Shown piece after piece: positions 45,350-54,262 of a DNA stretch of 61,305 nucleotides (position 1 is the first letter of the stretch; every line of letters begins with the position of its first letter). The translations under genes and the position numbers were made by a program. This stretch comes from Pelobacter sp. (GTDB lineage: Bacteria > Desulfobacterota > Desulfuromonadia > Geobacterales > Pseudopelobacteraceae), in assembly GCA_030824515.1 (NCBI GenBank), contig JAVBXN010000058.1, positions 1 through 61,305 on the forward strand, read 5' to 3'. The notes beneath the pieces are model-generated. The model ran no database searches. It saw nothing but the letters and a program-made list of their open reading frames with translations, and was not told where the DNA came from.

Positions 45350-45622
45350 TTAACTCTTGAGGACTTTAAGTATCTTGTCGGCCACATCCTTACCGCTGAT
45401 GTTGTAGGTTCCTTCAGCCAACTGGCGCCTGATCGAGTTCAGCCTCTCAATCCGGGCCTCATCGTCGGACATTTGTAGTGCGGTGGATGAGATTTCCACA
45501 GTGACGGCCTGATCCTGGGTGGTGGCTTTCTGTATCTGATTTTCTTTGATCTGGCCAGTGTGATTAACTGTATCGTTTTTTATAAGTGACATATGATTTG
45601 AAAGCCGTTCCTCGATTTTCAC
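45350..45622 (-). CDS. flgM: Anti-sigma-28 factor FlgM
   Basis: 90 residues from GTG 45622 (CGGAGG, 5-base spacing). The C-terminal FlgM domain is present (ARIERLNSIRRQLAEGTYNISGKDVADKILK). A longer frame opens at 45667, but that ATG falls inside the sigma-28 promoter's -10 box and cannot be transcribed. FlgM holds FliA until the hook is complete and is then exported. The gene is away from flgKL and isolated. Confidence 0.88.
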   Translation of the reverse strand: MKIEERLSNHMSLIKNDTVNHTGQIKENQIQKATTQDQAVTVEISSTALQMSDDEARIERLNSIRRQLAEGTYNISGKDVADKILKVLKS

Positions 45623-45663
45623 AAAAGCCTCCGAAATGTACATACTCTGCCCTGATGTTAACC

Positions 45664-45691
45664 CCATCGGCTGATTAACAGTAAAGCTTTA
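45664..45691 (-). promoter_or_regulatory. Sigma-28 (FliA) promoter of flgM
   Basis: On the minus strand TAAAGCTT, 12-bp spacer, GCCGATGG; the enterobacterial consensus is TAAAGTTT-N11-GCCGATAA. Transcription would begin near 45657, which makes GTG 45622 the usable start. It is the standard class 3 control of flgM by its own target. Confidence 0.75.
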
Positions 45692-45782
45692 GAACGTTGA
45701 AGGTCGTTTTCACGATTCACTGAAAAGATATGGGCCGTTTGAAGCTTTTGCACCGCGGCCAAAGGCGGAAAAAGATGAAATC

Positions 45783-47918
45783 TTATTTAATAATTATCTG
45801 TTCCAGAGTCAGTGATCCTGCCGCTACTGTCAGGGTTCCCATACTGCTGTAACCGCTGTTGTCGGAAGAAAATGACGGATCAAAACCACCCATGAGAATT
45901 ATCGCGATATCCCGGTTCAATACCAGCTCCCCAAAAGGCAATGTATTGACTCTCGCCCGGATTGTACTTCCGGCAACCGTACCAATGTCGTCATAGGCAG
46001 CCGAAATTGTGCTGAATTCAATACCGGGTCTTTCCAGAACAGTGACAAGGGGCGCCAGGGCAAACGTAGCGGTTACGTTTTTGGCGGCATCCATAATTAC
46101 GTTGCAATTCCCGGTGCCGGTACAAGATGGAGAGGCGGTCCAGCCAGTAAAGGTAGAACTGCCGGCGTCAGGTGTGGCGGTGAGGGTAATTACTGTATTA
46201 ACCGGATATGTTTTTGAACAGGGACTTCCACCGGTCAGATCCGGGCAGATGAAACCGGCCGGAATGCTGTTGATAGTACCGCTGCCGGTCCCGGCCATGG
46301 CGACTGTGAGCGGATAGGATAAAATCTCGGCCGAGCAGCTGGCATCGGTGCCGCTGCCGGAACCGTAACAACTCCACTGCCATGGGCCGCTGCCGGTGAC
46401 AGCCGATGCCAGGCCGCTGGAACAGAGGTTGGTGTCGGGCGCGACAGAAAAGGTACCACCATTGGCCGAACCGCAGACACCGGTGACCGAATTGGGCGAT
46501 GCGAATGCCTTGACACATACGTTTCTGTTTGGTGCTGACGTTGTCGTATCGCTCCACGAAGTCCCATTCCAGCTCATGAAACTCTGGCCGCCAATTGCGG
46601 TGGCCTGCGATGAATAGTATGATATGGGAACTTCAAGCGGAATCGGATAGATGTATGAAGGATTGGATACTTTTACAACGACCGAAAAGCGTTCGCCCGC
46701 AGTAACCCCGATCGGAATATTCAGTGGCAGGGTGTGATAACCGGGATAAGGGATTGTACCGGTCAGTTGGGACTCCAGCGTTCCGCTACGCGGAACTCCG
46801 GCTGTTACCCCCTTGTAGAGGTAGACTTCATAAGAAGCATTGATGTCCATCGTGAAGAATGATACCGCCTCGATATTTTCATAATTCTGCGCGGTGAAGA
46901 TGTTAGAAAACCAGCCGGTAGTCGAGCTGTAGCCGATAGCGGAGGTCTGTCCCAGCGGGTCGTATTGATAGATGCTGGCATAATTGGTTAAGGCCTCGGC
47001 GGTATAGACGTGATTGTTGCTGCCAATCTTAGAGTCATAGTAGGAAACATGGAAATAGCCGGCATCACCCCAGGAGGTGCCCCAGCTATTCTTGATGATA
47101 AAGGCCCCATTCCCCGGCGGGGTCGTGGCAAAGTTTGCGGCGCTGTAGTTGTCATCCCAGCCGACAATTGCAACCCCGTGGTTGGTGCCGCTTGATCCGC
47201 TGTAATAGTAGGAGCTGTTTGCCTGGGAGTAATACGACGGCGATTCATCCATGTACATTGATGTTTTCACGACACCGTACAACGTGAGCGCCTGCTTGAT
47301 GGTGTCGTTGTCGGCCGCATCGCCACGGTCGGGTATGTGCAGCACCTCCTGGACATGTTTTCGCGTGGTCAGTCCAATGGGGGAGACATTGCTGGAAACC
47401 GAATAGGGGTCATCGGCTTCGGAAACCGGCCCTCCCCAGCGCCCCAGATAGGCCATCGCCATGTCGTCATTGCCGCCGTCGCAATGTTTCCAATCAAAGC
47501 CGCTGGTATTCTTAAGATTATTTTCTGAGAAATCCCAGGATTCTCCGGTCAGCAAAGTGGATTCAAGGGATGCCATGGGGCTGAAGGCCCAGCAGGCACC
47601 GCAGGTACCCTGGTCACGCACCGGCGACACTTTAGTATAAGCTCTCAAGTCGTACCAAGCGGGATAGACTCCCCGCTCGATACGATAAGGCAACGTGATC
47701 TGGCTGCCTTTCCCCTTCAGATGTGAAAAATCGAGCGGAGAAGGCCTCTGCCCGGTACGTCTCGTAACATCCGTTCCCAACGCAGTTGGCGTAGCTGTCA
47801 GCGCGACAAATTCCACAAATTCCGGATTGGCCGGCGCGCTCTGCGGCAATGGCTCCGCAAAAAGAACGGCCGGAATCAGGCTCAGGGCAACAACAAAACT
47901 GGTTATGCTGGTTTTCAT
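45783..47918 (-). CDS. Secreted papain-family (C1A) peptidase with shared three-part tail
   Basis: 711 residues from the ATG at 47918 (signal MKTSITSF...VLFAEP); a GTG at 47945 adds nine residues. The papain fold has the full set: oxyanion Gln and catalytic Cys in RDQGTCGACWAF, His in GTNHGVAIVGW, Asn in IIKNSWGTSWG. A lectin-like or CARDB-like beta region follows (AQNYENIEAVSFFTMD...). The tail repeats the block seen in the NHL protein: CGSANGGTFSVAPDTNLC...GSGPWQWSC, a bacterial repeat, and a ~80-residue end module ...LTVAAGSLTLEQIIIK. Exported active protease is inferred. Confidence 0.87.
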   Translation of the reverse strand: MKTSITSFVVALSLIPAVLFAEPLPQSAPANPEFVEFVALTATPTALGTDVTRRTGQRPSPLDFSHLKGKGSQITLPYRIERGVYPAWYDLRAYTKVSPVRDQGTCGACWAFSPMASLESTLLTGESWDFSENNLKNTSGFDWKHCDGGNDDMAMAYLGRWGGPVSEADDPYSVSSNVSPIGLTTRKHVQEVLHIPDRGDAADNDTIKQALTLYGVVKTSMYMDESPSYYSQANSSYYYSGSSGTNHGVAIVGWDDNYSAANFATTPPGNGAFIIKNSWGTSWGDAGYFHVSYYDSKIGSNNHVYTAEALTNYASIYQYDPLGQTSAIGYSSTTGWFSNIFTAQNYENIEAVSFFTMDINASYEVYLYKGVTAGVPRSGTLESQLTGTIPYPGYHTLPLNIPIGVTAGERFSVVVKVSNPSYIYPIPLEVPISYYSSQATAIGGQSFMSWNGTSWSDTTTSAPNRNVCVKAFASPNSVTGVCGSANGGTFSVAPDTNLCSSGLASAVTGSGPWQWSCYGSGSGTDASCSAEILSYPLTVAMAGTGSGTINSIPAGFICPDLTGGSPCSKTYPVNTVITLTATPDAGSSTFTGWTASPSCTGTGNCNVIMDAAKNVTATFALAPLVTVLERPGIEFSTISAAYDDIGTVAGSTIRARVNTLPFGELVLNRDIAIILMGGFDPSFSSDNSGYSSMGTLTVAAGSLTLEQIIIK

Positions 47919-47990
47919 GGGGGATCTCGTTTGATTGCTCAACACTTGGTAATTGGAATGGGACGATCAGGTGAAGTCAGGCGGACAGGC

Positions 47991-49829
47991 TCAGCTCAGA
48001 CCTTTCCTGATCTGATACAGGTCCTCGATATCCAGGCCGTTCTTTTCATAATATTCCCGCTCCAGCTCCTCGACATAGAACCGGTCCAGGCCGGAGTTCT
48101 CCAGAAAGTCCTCCCGAAGCCCGTCATTACGCTCGGCAATGATCTGCGGCAGAAGCGAATGAAGGTACATGGCCTCTTTCTTGATCGTGAAAATGGTTTC
48201 GTTGAAAAGCCGGTCGGGGATATCGGCGGTAATGCGTTTTTTAGTTTTCAGCTCTTCGATCACTTCACGGCGCAAAGCTTCCTGATCGGCTCTGGTGGTG
48301 AACTTTGAATAAAAATTACGGATACGGTCACGAACGTGTTCCAGCAAGACAATTGCGATACGCTCATCCTGATCGATCTCGTTCAGTTGGCGGTGCAGAT
48401 CCTCGATAGTAGCCCAGTGCGCCTCAATCGCAACCAGTCCTTCCATCAGCGCCTTTACCTTACGTCGACCAAAGCCACCCAGGTATGCATTTGCAAACAG
48501 GTCCCGGATAAACAGCTCATGGAAGCAGTCGTCATGCAGGTTGTTAAATGCGGCTTTGTGTTCCAACAGGCCGCGCAGCATTTCCTCATTGATCCTGACA
48601 TTTTCCATGAAAGCCAACTGGCTGATCAGGTTCGACACGCTGTCGAAGCGGTCCAGATAGGTAATAACATAGGAAAAACCATCCAGGAGCGCGGCATCGG
48701 CTCCATCACGAATCTTTTCATCGCACTCCTTGCTGGCATCCAGCATGAGTTGGTCAAAACTGTGGTCCCGGTTCTCCATCGCCTTTTTCTTGGCCTTGAT
48801 CAGCTTGAGCATGTCATCACGATCAATGCGGCTTTCGATCTCGATTTCCCGAAAAAAGATTCCCTCCAGAATTTCACGGGTGGCGGCGATGTAATCCCGC
48901 TCTTCATTGTTCTTGAGGTTGCGCCCCTTCTTGAGCATTTCGTCCAGTGTGTAAAAGAGCGCGCCCGGAATCTTGTTGCGTACCGAAAGGGTCTTGAGTC
49001 TCGTCAGGCGGGCGTTGTCCAGGTTGCTGATTTCACCCTTTGAATTGCACGCCAGCAAAATGTTGCGATATTCATCCACGATGCGTTTGTTCGCCGGACT
49101 GCGATACATGACGTCGATACGGATGCGCTCCTGCTGATATCGGTCAATTTGATATTTGGAAGCCATACTGACCAGCTTGGCGAAATCGTCATCCGATATT
49201 TTCTTGTTTCTGAAATAAAGGCTACGAAACAGGTTGCGGTACTCGCGATGGTAACGGTTGATCAGCTTGACGATGAACAACTGCGCGGAATCGTCTTTAA
49301 GCAGAGGAAATATCTCCGAAATCAGAATGTCATCTCGTTCGTCACCAACGGCTTCGGAACGTTTCAATACCTTACCAAGGCATCTGACAAGCTCTTCCTG
49401 CTGATTTTTCAGCTTGCGTGAAAGCAGATTGGAATGGACAAAAAAGAAGTAATTACAGACTGCGTTACCTTCGAAAAAGATATTATCGAATGTTTCACTG
49501 CCGGATGTCCGGTCACTGAAGCGGACGCTTCCGGCATCATCCGAGCAGGCGCCATACATGACAAGCCGGTTGATTATGTCCGGTTTGGCAAGATCGGAGG
49601 AAGGCTGGTCAACTCCGAACATGTATTCGCAAAAATAGCCGCCGTTACCCTGATAGGCAATGCCGTCCGCAGAGATGACCAGTTCGTTGCCCGGCGAGAA
49701 TATCCGCAGTTGGTCTTCTTCCTGGACAATGTTGAAGAAATAGCGCTGGTAGGCTTCGTTACCAACCACCATTACGAAATATTCCGTCTGATCACCAGAC
49801 ATGCCGTGCAGTCTAATGTCCTTGTGCAT
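47991..49829 (-). CDS. Large uncharacterised cytoplasmic protein of Geobacter type
   Basis: 612 residues from the ATG at 49829, chosen for GAGGAGAG five bases before it over an ATG at 49880. N-terminal ~110 residues look like a beta-rich sensory domain (IRLHGMSGDQTEYFVMVVGNEAYQRYFFN). The remainder is mainly helical and charged (YREILLACNSKGE; IEIESRIDRDDMLKLIKAKKKAME). No membrane segment, no signal. It resembles a family of long conserved deltaproteobacterial proteins (possibly the one catalogued as TIGR04442, from memory), with no known role. The MBL gene ends 10 bp upstream. Confidence 0.7.
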   Translation of the reverse strand: MHKDIRLHGMSGDQTEYFVMVVGNEAYQRYFFNIVQEEDQLRIFSPGNELVISADGIAYQGNGGYFCEYMFGVDQPSSDLAKPDIINRLVMYGACSDDAGSVRFSDRTSGSETFDNIFFEGNAVCNYFFFVHSNLLSRKLKNQQEELVRCLGKVLKRSEAVGDERDDILISEIFPLLKDDSAQLFIVKLINRYHREYRNLFRSLYFRNKKISDDDFAKLVSMASKYQIDRYQQERIRIDVMYRSPANKRIVDEYRNILLACNSKGEISNLDNARLTRLKTLSVRNKIPGALFYTLDEMLKKGRNLKNNEERDYIAATREILEGIFFREIEIESRIDRDDMLKLIKAKKKAMENRDHSFDQLMLDASKECDEKIRDGADAALLDGFSYVITYLDRFDSVSNLISQLAFMENVRINEEMLRGLLEHKAAFNNLHDDCFHELFIRDLFANAYLGGFGRRKVKALMEGLVAIEAHWATIEDLHRQLNEIDQDERIAIVLLEHVRDRIRNFYSKFTTRADQEALRREVIEELKTKKRITADIPDRLFNETIFTIKKEAMYLHSLLPQIIAERNDGLREDFLENSGLDRFYVEELEREYYEKNGLDIEDLYQIRKGLS

Positions 49830-49839
49830 TACTCTCTCC

Positions 49840-50604
49840 TCAATTTGATGGCAGGTCAAATTCCAAGCCGTCATATGCAAATTCGAAGCCGGGCGGCAGC
49901 TTACCGTTCTCTGAATATGCCACCTCGTGTGTCAGGTGGGTCAGTACGACCCGGGCAGCCTTGATTTGACGAGCTGCCGCGACGGCGCCGTCAATATTGA
50001 AGTGAAAGGGATGCTCGGTCCAGCGCAAACCGTCCATGATAAGAAGATCAAGCCCTTCCAGCAGCGGCAGCGACGAATCCGGAATTGCACTGCAATCGGT
50101 CAGATAGGCAAATGACCCTATCCGGTATCCAAGTGCGGATGTTTTTCCGTGAATCAGCGGTACCGGGACGATATTCAAACCAAAAATCTCAAAGGGAGAG
50201 TCAATCTCGTTGATAGCCAGAAGGGGCGCATAACCGGAACTCTCGTGTTCCTGAAAGATATATTTGAAGCCAGATTGCAAGGTTTTGAGAGTGCTTGCGG
50301 AAGCAAAGCAGGGAACTATTTTTTTGTGCAAAAAGTAAAAACCGCGCAGATCATCTATGCCGTTGACGTGGTCGGCATGAGAGTGGGTGAAAAGGACCGC
50401 ATCCACGCCTGTTATTCCATGTTGCAGCGCCTGTCGTCGCAGATCGGTGGAGGTGTCCACCAGTATGTTGTGATTTTGATGGCGGATCAGAAGCGAGGCA
50501 CGGGTTCGTTTATCCCGCTGGTCACCTGAAGAGCAGACACGGCAGGTACAGCCAACCATTGGAACCCCGGTGGATGTTCCGCTCCCCAGAATGGTGATCT
50601 TCAT
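49840..50604 (-). CDS. MBL-fold metallo-hydrolase (PhnP-like)
   Basis: 254 residues. Opening LGSGTSTGVPMVGCTCRVC and the metal motif THSHADH are those of PhnP-type phosphodiesterases. A central NPHxxxH-like acidic YLTDCSAI and terminal LTHLTH complete the ligand set. It is a cyclic-phosphodiester hydrolase by family; no phosphonate genes are nearby, so the natural substrate is unsure. Upstream gene is the CCA-type transferase at 195 bp distance; the 50605-50798 gap shows no gene or clear terminator. Confidence 0.87.
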   Translation of the reverse strand: MKITILGSGTSTGVPMVGCTCRVCSSGDQRDKRTRASLLIRHQNHNILVDTSTDLRRQALQHGITGVDAVLFTHSHADHVNGIDDLRGFYFLHKKIVPCFASASTLKTLQSGFKYIFQEHESSGYAPLLAINEIDSPFEIFGLNIVPVPLIHGKTSALGYRIGSFAYLTDCSAIPDSSLPLLEGLDLLIMDGLRWTEHPFHFNIDGAVAAARQIKAARVVLTHLTHEVAYSENGKLPPGFEFAYDGLEFDLPSN

Positions 50605-50798
50605 AACGGTCTACTTTCCTGTAATTTTTTTGAAAGTAACAGAATTGCTCAAGGCAGGCAAGGCTGAATTCTTGCGGCACGGAAGTGGCGCAAAGCATGG
50701 CCCGGCTCATTCGGCAGCGTGGTTTAACCAAGCTGGATACGGGCCTCCTGAAACCCGGACAGGCACGATGCACCGTCCCGTTCAAGCGTTATTGATCA

Positions 50799-52019
50799 TC
50801 ATCTGATCTCTTGCCGTAAAGCAAGTTGTCTGAATAATTTCAGACGCAGTTGTACAATCAGCGCCGAGCGGTTCGGTTCATTCATAGACTCAAGCTGCGC
50901 CGCATCAATGCCCAGGCTGGTTGCCGGATACGAGGCGACTTGAAGCAGAGTTTCCCATCCGGCAAGTTCGGGCGCCTTGCCATGGTCCGCAGCCACAAGC
51001 TGCGGGAAAAATGCCGCAATTCCCGCCTTGCGGGCATGTTCAACAAGTTTCAATTTGGTGGCGTCTCGCAACTGCACCCAGCGTGCGCCTGTCATGTGCA
51101 GCCTGGAAGCGGCCATCAGCGCATTGCGCTGCACTGATGTCAAGCGAAGCCTGATTGCCAGTTGGCGCGCCATTTCAACGCCCGCTATATCGTGTCCAAT
51201 ATGCCTTGGCAGCAGCTCCGGAGAGGTTGACAGCTTGCCGATATCGTGAAAAAAAGCCGCCAGACGGGCAATCGTGTCATCGCTCATGGAGGCCATCCGC
51301 TGCAATGTGGCCAGCGAGTGAGTGAGCAGGGTATCGGTGCCGTGATATGCGGGCGGCCCGGCCGGGATGTCTTGCATCATGAACAGTTCCGGCAGATAAC
51401 ATCTGCCAACTTCGAATTTCAGCATGCATGTAAAAAAAAGTCCGGGAGATGTTCCGCTCAATGCCTTGATCATCTCGCGAGTAAATCGTTCCACCGGAAT
51501 CTTGTCCAGTGATTCATCCCAGTTTCCGGAACTGATCATCCCTTCAAGTTCCACCCCGATCTTCCATCCATCCGCAGCGAATCTGAACGCCCTGAAAATC
51601 CGTAGCGGGTCATGCGACAGTGACGCTGGGCCGCAAGGTGAAAGCCGCCGTTGATTAATATCGATAACGCCCCCCAGAGGGTCCGATATCGAACCGTCAA
51701 GCGACATAACTACAGCATTGCAGCGAAAATCCCGCCGGCGCAAGTCATCTTCCAGTTGTTGATCTTTCTGCAGCAATGTAATTTCTATCTTGCCGAACGC
51801 TGGATCACTTTTGAAGAGAATCGGAGCGGTTGTTTTTCCTTCAACACGACGGAAATGCATCGAAAGCAGCGTTTTTTCCGGAATATCGCTGATAAGGTCG
51901 ATGTCGCAAACCGGTAGTCCGGACAGGGAGTCCCTCACCGATCCACCCACCAACAGCACCCGGCTCTGCAGGCGGGGAGGGAACAACTCCCTCAGTAACG
52001 TGGCGGCATCTGAAAACAT
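50799..52019 (-). CDS. CCA-adding / poly(A)-polymerase-type nucleotidyltransferase with HD domain
   Basis: 406 residues. Class II head: LLVGGSVRDSLSGLPVCDIDLIS (G-G-x-x-R-D and D-x-D metal site). RNA-binding neck (HDPLRIFRAFRFAADGW). C-terminal HD phosphohydrolase motif FFHDIGK and GHDIAGVEMARQL. HD-containing members usually repair tRNA CCA ends. It follows flhB by 34 bp on the same strand, an odd place because flhA would be expected there. Confidence 0.9.
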   Translation of the reverse strand: MFSDAATLLRELFPPRLQSRVLLVGGSVRDSLSGLPVCDIDLISDIPEKTLLSMHFRRVEGKTTAPILFKSDPAFGKIEITLLQKDQQLEDDLRRRDFRCNAVVMSLDGSISDPLGGVIDINQRRLSPCGPASLSHDPLRIFRAFRFAADGWKIGVELEGMISSGNWDESLDKIPVERFTREMIKALSGTSPGLFFTCMLKFEVGRCYLPELFMMQDIPAGPPAYHGTDTLLTHSLATLQRMASMSDDTIARLAAFFHDIGKLSTSPELLPRHIGHDIAGVEMARQLAIRLRLTSVQRNALMAASRLHMTGARWVQLRDATKLKLVEHARKAGIAAFFPQLVAADHGKAPELAGWETLLQVASYPATSLGIDAAQLESMNEPNRSALIVQLRLKLFRQLALRQEIR

Positions 52020-52053
52020 TACAACTTTATCCTGGAATACGGCGGATTAAGAA

Positions 52054-53127
52054 TCATGTTTTCCCCTTCAGCTTGTAGACATACGCCAGAACCTCGGCAA
52101 CCGCGGCATACAGAGACTCTGGAATCGGCTCATTCTCCTTTACCTGGTCATACAGCTCGCGCGCCAGAAACCGGTTTTCCACAAGCGTGATGTGATGCTC
52201 CCTGGCGATCTTTTTGATCGCTTCGGCCATGACATCCACACCCTTGACCAGCACCAGCGGCGCAATCATCTTCTGCCGGTCATATTTGAGAGCAACGGCA
52301 TAGTGGGTCGGGTTGGTGATGACCACATCCGCCATCGGAACGATTTTTACCATTCTACGGCGCGCCATCTGATACTGCATGCTCTTGATCTTGCCCTTGA
52401 TCTCCGGGTTTCCTTCGGATTCCTTACGCTCGTCCTTGACCTCCTGTTTAGTCATCTTGAGGTTTTCAATATAGCGCCACTTGACGTACATCATATCCAG
52501 GATGCCCAGAACGATCAGGATTCCGCAGGTATGGGTAACAATTTTGAATGCTATATGCCCTACGAAGTTGAAGATAGCCTGGATGTCAGCTTCTGCCAAA
52601 AAGGTGATGTTCTGCATTTCATCACTGATAACGCGATAGGCAATCCAGGCTACCACCAGTAACTTCAGCAGGGATTTGATCATTTCCACCAGCGCATCTT
52701 TGTTGAACAGCCGCTTGAATCCGCTCATCGGACTGATTTTGCTGAAATCAACGGTCAATCGCGACATGCGAAATTCCAACTGGCCGTTGTCCTGAATCAT
52801 GCTTGAAAGCATGGATGTAGCTACAATAGTGATTATCAGTGGAGTAAGCAGTAATACGATTGTGCCAAAGAGTTTGAGCATCAGGATATACAGATTGGCT
52901 TCGGTCAGTTTGAAAGTGCCCATGGAAGAGAATATGTCGACAGAACTCTGCTTAAGCCCTTCCATCATGAAACTGCCGAAAATATAGAGGCTGATGATGC
53001 CAACCAACAGGGTCAGCGATGACGTCAGCATCTGACTCATCGGTGGCGGCCCTTTTTCCCGGGACTTATCGAGTTTTTTACCGGTAGGTTGTTCTGTTTT
53101 GGAGTGTTTGTCTACATCTTCAGCCAG
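52054..53127 (-). CDS. flhB: Flagellar export switch protein FlhB, probably with a CTG start
   Basis: 357 residues if CTG 53127 is used. The frame from the first ATG (53040) lacks the conserved TEQPTGKKL N-terminus, which is intact upstream in the same frame as AEDVDKHSKTEQPTGKKLDKSREKG, bounded by a stop at 53132-53134. No ATG, GTG or TTG lies in between; only CTG, with GGGGGG 7 bases upstream. Four membrane helices, then the autocleavage site NPTH (VVITNPTHYAVALKY). It switches export from hook to filament substrates. A base error could also have removed a normal start. Confidence 0.85.
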   Translation of the reverse strand: MAEDVDKHSKTEQPTGKKLDKSREKGPPPMSQMLTSSLTLLVGIISLYIFGSFMMEGLKQSSVDIFSSMGTFKLTEANLYILMLKLFGTIVLLLTPLIITIVATSMLSSMIQDNGQLEFRMSRLTVDFSKISPMSGFKRLFNKDALVEMIKSLLKLLVVAWIAYRVISDEMQNITFLAEADIQAIFNFVGHIAFKIVTHTCGILIVLGILDMMYVKWRYIENLKMTKQEVKDERKESEGNPEIKGKIKSMQYQMARRRMVKIVPMADVVITNPTHYAVALKYDRQKMIAPLVLVKGVDVMAEAIKKIAREHHITLVENRFLARELYDQVKENEPIPESLYAAVAEVLAYVYKLKGKT

Positions 53128-53130
53128 AGG

Positions 53131-53925
53131 TCATCCCCCCTTTGCCATAAGTCTGTAGAGCGTATCGATCTGGCCTTTGAGATGGCCGAACGAAACCTCC
53201 AGAACATGGAAGAAGATGGTAAGCGTCATCCCTAAGATAATCAGTCCCAAACCGATATTCAGCGGCATGCTGATCATAAAGACGTTCATCTGTGGAAATG
53301 ACCGCGCCATTATTCCAAGCGCAACGGTTGTAAGCAGTAGTGCCACCATCACCGGCGCCGCCAGGCGGATTCCGATGATGAAAATGTCGGCGGTACGCTG
53401 GACCAGGAAATTCAATAGTTCGCCGTTCAGATGCCATCCGCCGAGCGGTATGACCCTGAAACTGTCTATGATGGCACGAATAAACAGGTGGTGGATATTA
53501 AGAGACAGGAACATCAGTGTTGCAAACAGGGTCTGGATCACCGACATGATCTGGGTCTGGGTACCCTGGGACGGGTCAATTATCGACGATATCGTAAAAC
53601 CCATCTGCATGCCGATGATCTGGCCGCTGAACTCGACCGCCGCAAAAATGATCTGGGTGATGAAGGCCAGAGTCAGGCCGACCATCAACTCGCTTAACGC
53701 CAGCAAGCCCAGGCTGAACGCATCCGTCGGCGTTTCCGGGACTGCAATGGATAACGTTGGAAAACACACCAACGTTATCATAAAAACCGTGACCACCTTG
53801 ATACGAATCGGTAGTCTTCTTCCTCCGAATACCGGAAGTGCGGCAAAAATACCGGCGACACGGCTTAAGACCAGCATGAAAAAGATGACTTCGCGTGGAG
53901 ACGAAAAGGGGAGCAGCGGGAACAT
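53131..53925 (-). CDS. fliR: Flagellar biosynthesis protein FliR
   Basis: 264 residues with six hydrophobic helices (SRVAGIFAALPVFGGRRLPIRIKV; MQMGFTISSIIDPSQGTQ). Together with FliP and FliQ it forms the export channel. Its stop lies 3 bp from the flhB start, on the same message. Confidence 0.94.
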   Translation of the reverse strand: MFPLLPFSSPREVIFFMLVLSRVAGIFAALPVFGGRRLPIRIKVVTVFMITLVCFPTLSIAVPETPTDAFSLGLLALSELMVGLTLAFITQIIFAAVEFSGQIIGMQMGFTISSIIDPSQGTQTQIMSVIQTLFATLMFLSLNIHHLFIRAIIDSFRVIPLGGWHLNGELLNFLVQRTADIFIIGIRLAAPVMVALLLTTVALGIMARSFPQMNVFMISMPLNIGLGLIILGMTLTIFFHVLEVSFGHLKGQIDTLYRLMAKGG

Positions 53926-53932
53926 GAAAGCG

Positions 53933-54202
53933 CTAACGCCTCATAAGTGCGATAAAGGAGTATATTTCTCGTGTGAAATCGCCCATATAGCTCATCATCC
54001 ACGGAAAGAAGATAATCATGGCAACCATCACTGCGACGATTTTAGGAGCGAAAGCCAGCGTGGCCTCGTTGATAGAGGTTACCGCCTGGAAGACGCTTAT
54101 CAAGAGGCCTATTACAAGACTTGCGATCAGCAGCGGGGCTGCCAGCAGCATGGTGGCTTCGAAACTTCGGCGGGCAAGTTGGACCACTAATTCGGGTGTC
54201 AT
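53933..54202 (-). CDS. fliQ: Flagellar biosynthesis protein FliQ
   Basis: 89 residues, two helices, standard length. LVIGLLISVFQAVTSINEATLAFAPKIVAVM is the family core. Ends 7 bp before fliR. Confidence 0.94.
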   Translation of the reverse strand: MTPELVVQLARRSFEATMLLAAPLLIASLVIGLLISVFQAVTSINEATLAFAPKIVAVMVAMIIFFPWMMSYMGDFTREIYSFIALMRR

Positions 54203-54262
54203 GGCATACCTCTGGCAAAGACAAGGAACTGAACCTCCTGGCCTTCCTGTGTCTGATGTTGT

